Source of the DNA: Leptospiraceae bacterium | GTDB lineage: Bacteria; Spirochaetota; Leptospiria; Turneriellales; Turneriellaceae | DNA: 57,401 bases | Assembly (NCBI GenBank): GCA_020440825.1 | Contig: JAGRNJ010000006.1 | Coordinates: forward strand, 31,999-89,399 | Reading direction: 5' to 3' | In this document: piece by piece, positions 52,618-57,401 of the stretch | Position numbering within the stretch: the first letter of the stretch is position 1 | Layout: the number at the start of each line of letters is the position of its first letter | Program-made: the position numbers and the translations under genes | Notes under the pieces: generated by a model | Told to the model about the DNA's origin: nothing | Seen by the model: the letters and a program-made list of their open reading frames with translations, nothing else | Databases searched by the model: none

Positions 52618-55603
52618 TAGCAGCTTCTAGATCTTCTTTTTGAAAAGGTTTAGGCACGATTCTGGAAATCTGATAACGAACTAACTCTGCTTTATCAAGT
52701 TCTTCAGGGTCGTGCGCTGTTATTGCAAAAAGCAGAGTCTGACCAAGCGAATGCTTTTTTTCGAGCTCGCGAATCTGTTCGCTGGTTTCAAAGCCATTCA
52801 TGCCAGGCAGCTCAATATCCATAAAGATAAAATCAAAGGTTGTTTGCTCTTCTAAAATTTTTCGTGTAAACAGTAAGACAGCTTCTTCGCCCGACCCGGC
52901 AATAGTAAGTTTATGCCCCAGACGCTTCATGTAATGAGCAAACAGTTGCTGGTTTGCTTCTTCATCTTCAACCAGCAATATCTCTCTGGCATGATTCAAT
53001 AAATCAGTATTTTTTTCTTCTGTTTTGCTATTACTTTTTTTAACACTGATCGAAGAGAATTTCAAGGATGTTAAATTTTCTATGGCTTCAATCAACTGAC
53101 TTTCGAGAAAGGGTTTCATAATGAATTCATCACAGCCAGCTTCAATAGCTTTCGTCTTATCTTCAGTGAGAACACTGGCAGTCAAAGCTACAATTTTGAG
53201 AGCCGGTTTTTTCAGGGAGCCATCTTCTTCACGTTTGCGTAACGCCCGGGCAGTTTGCAATCCGTCAAAATCTGCCATTCTTAAATCTAACCAGATCAAA
53301 TCAGGATTAATTTTGTCTATTTGGGCCAGACACTCCAAGCCTGAGGCAACCTCACTGACCCGAATTCCCATGTCTTCAAGTATATTGCGCAATACCATCC
53401 GGTTTGTCTGGTTGTCATCGACAATCAAATGATGTGCTTCTTTCTGGCCGGGCGCGATCTTCATAACAGTGTGCGTTGAAAATTCTTCTTCTGGTATAAT
53501 CCCGGTATGCAGTTTAATCTCTATGGTAAAAGAAGAGCCTTTACCGGGTTCACTTTCGAGGGTGACTTCACCTCCCATCAGGTTGGCAAATTTCTGGGTA
53601 ATCGAAAGACCCAGGCCGGTACCTTCACCCGAATGTCTGCCGCTCTCTGACTGGCTGAACGTTTCAAAGATACTTGAATGATCGGGTTTGGGTATTCCCG
53701 GGCCGGTGTCTGTAACTGTGATTCTTGCAACAACAAGTGACTGAATAGTTGAAGTCGACACAGAGATTTTCACACTTCCTTTCACAGTAAACTTAAACGC
53801 GTTGCTTACCAGATTCAAAATCATTTGCCGTATTTTTTTTTCATCGCCAGAAACCCATTCCTGGGTATTGTGCTCTATATTCAGTTGATAATCCAGGTTC
53901 TTTTCTGAAGCAAGGGGCAAAAACAAAGAATAGACTGATTCAAGCATTTTTCTGAAATTAAAATTCCGGTTAATTATTTCAATTTTGCCCGCTTCAATTT
54001 TTGCAGTATCGAGAACATCGTTGATGAGAGCCAGAAGATGGGTACCGCTTTCATGAATGATATTCAGCTTTGCCCTTTGATCGGGCTGCATATCTGTATC
54101 GCGCTTTAGAACCTGGGTAAAGCCCAGAATTGCATTCATCGGGGTGCGCAGTTCATGGGTCATATTGGCCAGAAAAACACTCTTGGCGTGATTGGCCTTT
54201 TCTGCTTCGAGTTTTTTTTCTTCAATGACCCTTTTTGCCATCTCATTTTCATTCAGGGTTGTACGAATTCTTTCGAGTACATAATTATACCTCTCGGCAA
54301 TCTGGCCAACTTCCGTGAAAGGTTCTACAGAAACATTAGAGCTGATATCACCGGTTTTTTTTTGATGGTCCATTGCATTAAACAGATCGATCAATTCTGT
54401 TGTCGCTCTATGCTCTGACCAGTTGAGTCCCATCTCTTCAGATTTTAACGATATACGCAAAGGAAGAAACCTGTTGATCAGGAAAAAAAGGGCTAATGGT
54501 AAAAGAAAGGCATATCCTGCAATGGCAGCGATACCTTGCAGTTGTACAAGCAGTTGATCTATTCGGGAGAGTCCGATGCCCAGATCTCCCAGATCGGCGA
54601 ATAAAGCGACCGCGATGGTACCCCAGATTCCTGCGAAAAGATGCACAGGAATGCCGCCTACTGCATCGTCCATTTTCAAGCGGTCGAGAAAGTAAACCCC
54701 TGTAACGCCAATCACTCCGCCTATACTGCCTATCAAAATTGCATTCCCGGTCGACACGGCATGGCAGCTTGCTGTAATCGCAACCAGTCCGCCAAGCGAG
54801 CCATTGAGAGGTGCAGTCGGAGGGATAAAATCATGAATTAAATAACCCACCACAATGGCGGCACATAACCCGCCGCCTGAAGCAACTATGGTGTTGGTTA
54901 AGATTTCAGCGACCCTGTGGTTGAAGGCGAGTCCGCTGCCGCCATTGAAACCAAGCCAGCCAACCCAGAGAAGAATACCTCCCAGCATTGAAAGTGGCAG
55001 ATTACTGCCAACTACAGACCTGGGTGCTCCATTTTCAGGATAACGCCCCCTGCGAGGGCCTATTATTATGAGCAATGCAAGCGCTACCCAGCCGCCAACA
55101 CTGTGCACCACAGTTGAACCTGCAAAGTCTACAAACCCCGATGCCTTGAGCCAGCCGGTGTATTCCGGAGAATGGTTTCCCCAGGCCCAGTGACCGGTAA
55201 TCGGGTAGATCAGCAGAGAAATTATAAAAGTATTGAAAATATAGGCTTTGAAGCGAACCCGCTCTGCTACCACGCCTGAGACAATTGTACTTGCGGTGGT
55301 ACAGAACATCATTTGAAAAATAAAGTAAGATGCGTCGAAAAGGCTTACCTGGCTGAAGTCCATGAAAAATTTATCAGTACCCCAAAGGCCGAAACTGGTT
55401 TTACCAAACATGAGGCCGAAACCGATTGCCCAGAAAATCAGTACGGTTATACCAAAATCAGTGACATTTTTAATGGCAACATTGATTGAATTCTTTGCCC
55501 GGGTTAGGCCGGCTTCTATGCATAAGAAACCAGCTTGCATGGTCATGACCAGACCTGAGCAAATCAGTATCCACAGAGCGTTTATCGTTTCTTGTTCAAT
55601 CAT
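52607..55603 (-). CDS. Ammonium transporter fused to hybrid histidine kinase with two receivers
   Basis: A 998-residue fusion. Residues 5-385 are a full Amt channel with the twin histidines H167 (VVHSVGG) and H321 (VHLFAGIWG). A linker and coiled coil (400-470) lead to HisKA with H483 (THELRTPMN), an HATPase (N601, DTGPGIP, GEGTGLGLS), receiver 1 with D773, and receiver 2 with D929 and K985. Amt-kinase fusions are known as ammonium sensors in other bacteria (such as Kuenenia). There is no separate output gene beside it, so the target is unknown. No GlnK gene is nearby. Confidence 0.95.
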   Translation of the reverse strand: MIEQETINALWILICSGLVMTMQAGFLCIEAGLTRAKNSINVAIKNVTDFGITVLIFWAIGFGLMFGKTSFGLWGTDKFFMDFSQVSLFDASYFIFQMMFCTTASTIVSGVVAERVRFKAYIFNTFIISLLIYPITGHWAWGNHSPEYTGWLKASGFVDFAGSTVVHSVGGWVALALLIIIGPRRGRYPENGAPRSVVGSNLPLSMLGGILLWVGWLGFNGGSGLAFNHRVAEILTNTIVASGGGLCAAIVVGYLIHDFIPPTAPLNGSLGGLVAITASCHAVSTGNAILIGSIGGVIGVTGVYFLDRLKMDDAVGGIPVHLFAGIWGTIAVALFADLGDLGIGLSRIDQLLVQLQGIAAIAGYAFLLPLALFFLINRFLPLRISLKSEEMGLNWSEHRATTELIDLFNAMDHQKKTGDISSNVSVEPFTEVGQIAERYNYVLERIRTTLNENEMAKRVIEEKKLEAEKANHAKSVFLANMTHELRTPMNAILGFTQVLKRDTDMQPDQRAKLNIIHESGTHLLALINDVLDTAKIEAGKIEIINRNFNFRKMLESVYSLFLPLASEKNLDYQLNIEHNTQEWVSGDEKKIRQMILNLVSNAFKFTVKGSVKISVSTSTIQSLVVARITVTDTGPGIPKPDHSSIFETFSQSESGRHSGEGTGLGLSITQKFANLMGGEVTLESEPGKGSSFTIEIKLHTGIIPEEEFSTHTVMKIAPGQKEAHHLIVDDNQTNRMVLRNILEDMGIRVSEVASGLECLAQIDKINPDLIWLDLRMADFDGLQTARALRKREEDGSLKKPALKIVALTASVLTEDKTKAIEAGCDEFIMKPFLESQLIEAIENLTSLKFSSISVKKSNSKTEEKNTDLLNHAREILLVEDEEANQQLFAHYMKRLGHKLTIAGSGEEAVLLFTRKILEEQTTFDFIFMDIELPGMNGFETSEQIRELEKKHSLGQTLLFAITAHDPEELDKAELVRYQISRIVPKPFQKEDLEAAITA

Positions 55604-55713
55604 GTATTTATAATTTTGAAACTTGAATTACAACAACAAACCTTTGGGGCGATCGCCCGTCGATGTTTTTTCGTAAAACCTTGCCACACCGATTCTGCTC
55701 TATTTTGTGGTTT

Positions 55714-56265
55714 ATGGCAAATACAGACTACAAATGTTATTTCGATATAGAGATTGATGGTGAGCCGGGTGGCCGCATTGTTTTTAAATTATACGCTGAT
55801 GATGTTCCCAAAACTGCAGCGAACTTTCTGGCTCTGGCAGATGGTACAAAAGGGTATGGCTATGCCGGCTCTGCGTTTCATCGTGTGATTCCAGAGTTCA
55901 TGCTGCAGGGCGGCGATTTTACCAATCACAATGGTACCGGTGGTAAAAGTATTTACGGCTCAGTATTCGAAGATGAAAACTTTAAATACAAGCATGATAA
56001 GCCCGGTTTACTCTCGATGGCGAATCGTGGACCCGGTACTAACGGAAGTCAATTTTTTATTACAACTGTGGTCACCGCATGGTTGAATGGCAAACATGTG
56101 GTGTTCGGTGAAGTATCAGAGGGGATGGATGTCGTCAAAAAAATTGAAACACTCGGCAGTTCAAGCGGGGCACCCCAGAAAAAAATCGTCATCAAAGAAA
56201 GTGGCCTGTTAGACAATGCCGATGAAATACGCGCTTTTATTGAAAAACAAAGTAATAACGGCTAA
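55714..56265 (+). CDS. Cyclophilin-type peptidyl-prolyl isomerase
   Basis: Catalyses proline isomerisation in protein folding. About 183 residues with the classic active site: [23 protein letters not shown] (Arg, Phe, Gln), [16 protein letters not shown], and [12 protein letters not shown] (Trp and His). It is close to eukaryotic cyclophilin A in loop content. ATG at 55714 starts the domain; there is no signal peptide, so it is cytoplasmic. Confidence 0.95.
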   Translation: MANTDYKCYFDIEIDGEPGGRIVFKLYADDVPKTAANFLALADGTKGYGYAGSAFHRVIPEFMLQGGDFTNHNGTGGKSIYGSVFEDENFKYKHDKPGLLSMANRGPGTNGSQFFITTVVTAWLNGKHVVFGEVSEGMDVVKKIETLGSSSGAPQKKIVIKESGLLDNADEIRAFIEKQSNNG

Positions 56266-56284
56266 GAAAAAACACTAATTTAAG

Positions 56285-56581
56285 ATGAGCGTAACACATG
56301 CACATTCCCGAAGCCTATTGTTCAATGGTTCTGTTCATGATTTTGCCGAACGGCACAATATGCTCTATGTGTACTTTAAAAAACTTGCCGGCCAGGACTT
56401 TCAAAGTTTTAAGATTGAAGAAGCCTCATGCAGTGAAGACTCCTGTCCGGTGATTGAAACCTACTTCACCATAATTGCAGAAGATGGGAATAAACTTGAA
56501 CTGTCTGTACCGAGAAGTTTAAACAGTATTTCTAAAATGGATCTTCACCTTGCGGCCGGCAAGCAGTGGCAGCATGGGTGA
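56285..56581 (+). CDS. Hypothetical 98-residue protein
   Basis: A short protein with beta-rich sequence (LLFNGSVHDFAERHNMLYVYFKKL, VIETYFTIIAEDGNKLELSVP) and a Cys pair (EEASCSEDSCP). No family is recognised. It starts 19 bases after the cyclophilin gene ends and overlaps the UbiB-type gene by 8 bases, so it is in one operon with both. Confidence 0.6.
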   Translation: MSVTHAHSRSLLFNGSVHDFAERHNMLYVYFKKLAGQDFQSFKIEEASCSEDSCPVIETYFTIIAEDGNKLELSVPRSLNSISKMDLHLAAGKQWQHG

Positions 56582-57401
56582 TAATCGGGAACCACCATCT
56601 GGCTTTGGCCGTCTGTTGCAAATCTCAGGAATGGCCTTTAAGATCGGCTCTTCGCTTCTTGCCCACTCGACTGCCAATCTGTTGAAAGGTTCGCGGGGTA
56701 TTGCCCCCGATGTCTGGTTAAAGAATGCCACCCGCATGATTGAAACCCTGGCAGAGCTCAAGGGCGGGGCCATGAAAGTAGGGCAGATGCTTTCTTTGCA
56801 GGAAGGCCTGTTCCCGCCTGAAGTCATTGAAGTACTTGGGGTTTTGCAGAAAGATATTGAGCCATTGCCATTTGAAAAAATTGAACCTGTCTTGCGCGCA
56901 GTGCACCCTGAATATGAAAAACTTTTGAGCATTGAGCACAATGCCATTGCTGCGGCCAGTATTGGCCAGGTACATCGCGGTAAATTGCTCTCAGGTGAAG
57001 AAATTGTGATTAAACTGCAATACCCGGGGGTGGCAAAAGCCATCCACTCAGATTTTCGCGCTCTCAAAACATTGCTTTCTCCTTTTCTAGGGTTATTCAC
57101 CGAAATAGAGCTTGAACCGATCTGGGAAGAGATTCGCCGCCAGCTGACCCGGGAAACCGATTATGAACTTGAGGTAAAATACCAGCGGGAGTTTTATGAA
57201 CGGGGCAAAGCCGATAAGAGGGATGGCATAGTCCCTGAACCATTGGAACAGTTTTGCGGGAACGGAGTAATTGTCTCTCGCTATCTGCCCTCTATTCAGG
57301 GTAAAAACCTGATTCGAGAACGTCCATCCGCCTTGCGCGATCTATGGGGTGAAAACCTGTTTAAGATCATTATGCGCCAGGCACTGCAGCACGGGGTCTT
57401 A
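56574..57401 (+). CDS. ABC1/UbiB/AarF-family kinase-like protein, 5' part
   Basis: The first 276 codons of a UbiB/ABC1-type atypical kinase; the gene leaves the window. It shows LKGGAMKVGQMLSLQE (the KxGQ motif), FPPEVIEVLGVLQKDIEPLPFE, AAASIGQVHRG (AAAxxQVH) and IVIKLQYPGV with the nucleotide-binding lysine, then TRETDYELEVKYQREF. UbiB proteins aid quinone synthesis or lipid homeostasis. ATG at 56574 overlaps the upstream hypothetical gene. Confidence 0.92.
   Translation, partial: MGDNREPPSGFGRLLQISGMAFKIGSSLLAHSTANLLKGSRGIAPDVWLKNATRMIETLAELKGGAMKVGQMLSLQEGLFPPEVIEVLGVLQKDIEPLPFEKIEPVLRAVHPEYEKLLSIEHNAIAAASIGQVHRGKLLSGEEIVIKLQYPGVAKAIHSDFRALKTLLSPFLGLFTEIELEPIWEEIRRQLTRETDYELEVKYQREFYERGKADKRDGIVPEPLEQFCGNGVIVSRYLPSIQGKNLIRERPSALRDLWGENLFKIIMRQALQHGVL

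Noticed and set aside
1-57401. CRISPR arrays, insertion sequences, phage genes or rRNA
   Set aside because: No regularly spaced repeats, transposase or integrase motifs, phage structural genes or rRNA sequence were seen.

Overview
The window looks like chromosome of a low-to-mid GC, didermic (Gram-negative type) facultative anaerobe. It carries a Kdo transferase for lipopolysaccharide, outer-membrane beta-barrels, an OmpA-type protein and many lipoproteins. The gene content is compatible with a spirochaete of the Leptospira/Leptonema/Turneriella group, but that placement is inference: no rRNA or marker phylogeny is available here.

Layout. 1-4.98 kb (minus strand): 5' part of cmoA, a Tas-type aldo/keto reductase with a probable CTG start, citrate synthase, a pirin, an acetyltransferase and a DUF218 protein, whose start overlaps the remains of a deleted zinc-type oxidoreductase gene. 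5.3-7.2 kb (plus): a twin CDGSH iron-sulfur protein, a FecR-domain lipoprotein and a Crp/Fnr-type regulator.

7.3-25.8 kb is a continuous block for nitrite and nitric oxide: norE-norF-copD, nnrS, norC-norB-norQ-norD, a RIC-type iron-centre repair protein, then nirK-nirV-sco-copD, an RND pump, an alginate-export-type porin, and nrfA/nrfH. The block offers two fates for nitrite: NirK to NO and cNor to N2O, or NrfHA to ammonium. No nitrous oxide reductase or nitrate reductase is seen. Four TTGAT-N4-ATCAA-like boxes lie in front of nnrS/norE, norC/RIC, nirK and the porin. The nearby Crp/Fnr protein has an E-x-x-S-R recognition helix suited to that box and lacks an N-terminal cysteine cluster, so it is a plausible NO-responsive (DNR/NnrR-like) regulator of the block.

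26-36.6 kb: a fatty acid desaturase with its own TetR and operator, a second TetR with an AhpD-like protein, a lone class III cyclase-domain protein, lipoprotein and OmpA-family envelope proteins, valyl-tRNA synthetase, two small membrane or exported proteins, thymidine kinase and a truncated GAF domain. 36.7-48.4 kb: a patatin; a bacterioferritin-pdhA-acylphosphatase-waaA operon; an acetoacetate-decarboxylase-like protein; a PHP-domain protein; a MerC-DUF3299-ABC transporter operon that resembles metal (zinc) handling sets; and fmt. A 20-bp hairpin-forming repeat is scattered over 40.7-43.7 kb. 48.4-57.4 kb: a diguanylate cyclase, an outer-membrane protein, a site-2 protease with CBS domains, a RibD/DHFR-like protein, a large ammonium transporter-histidine kinase-double receiver fusion, a cyclophilin and the start of a UbiB/ABC1 kinase that runs off the end.

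The strongest candidates for something new are the Amt-histidine kinase-REC-REC protein sitting about 27 kb from an ammonia-forming nitrite reductase, the nirK-nirV-sco-copD copper cassette, whose FGE-fold member has lost both catalytic cysteines, and the two extra cytochrome c domains fused to NorC and NirK.
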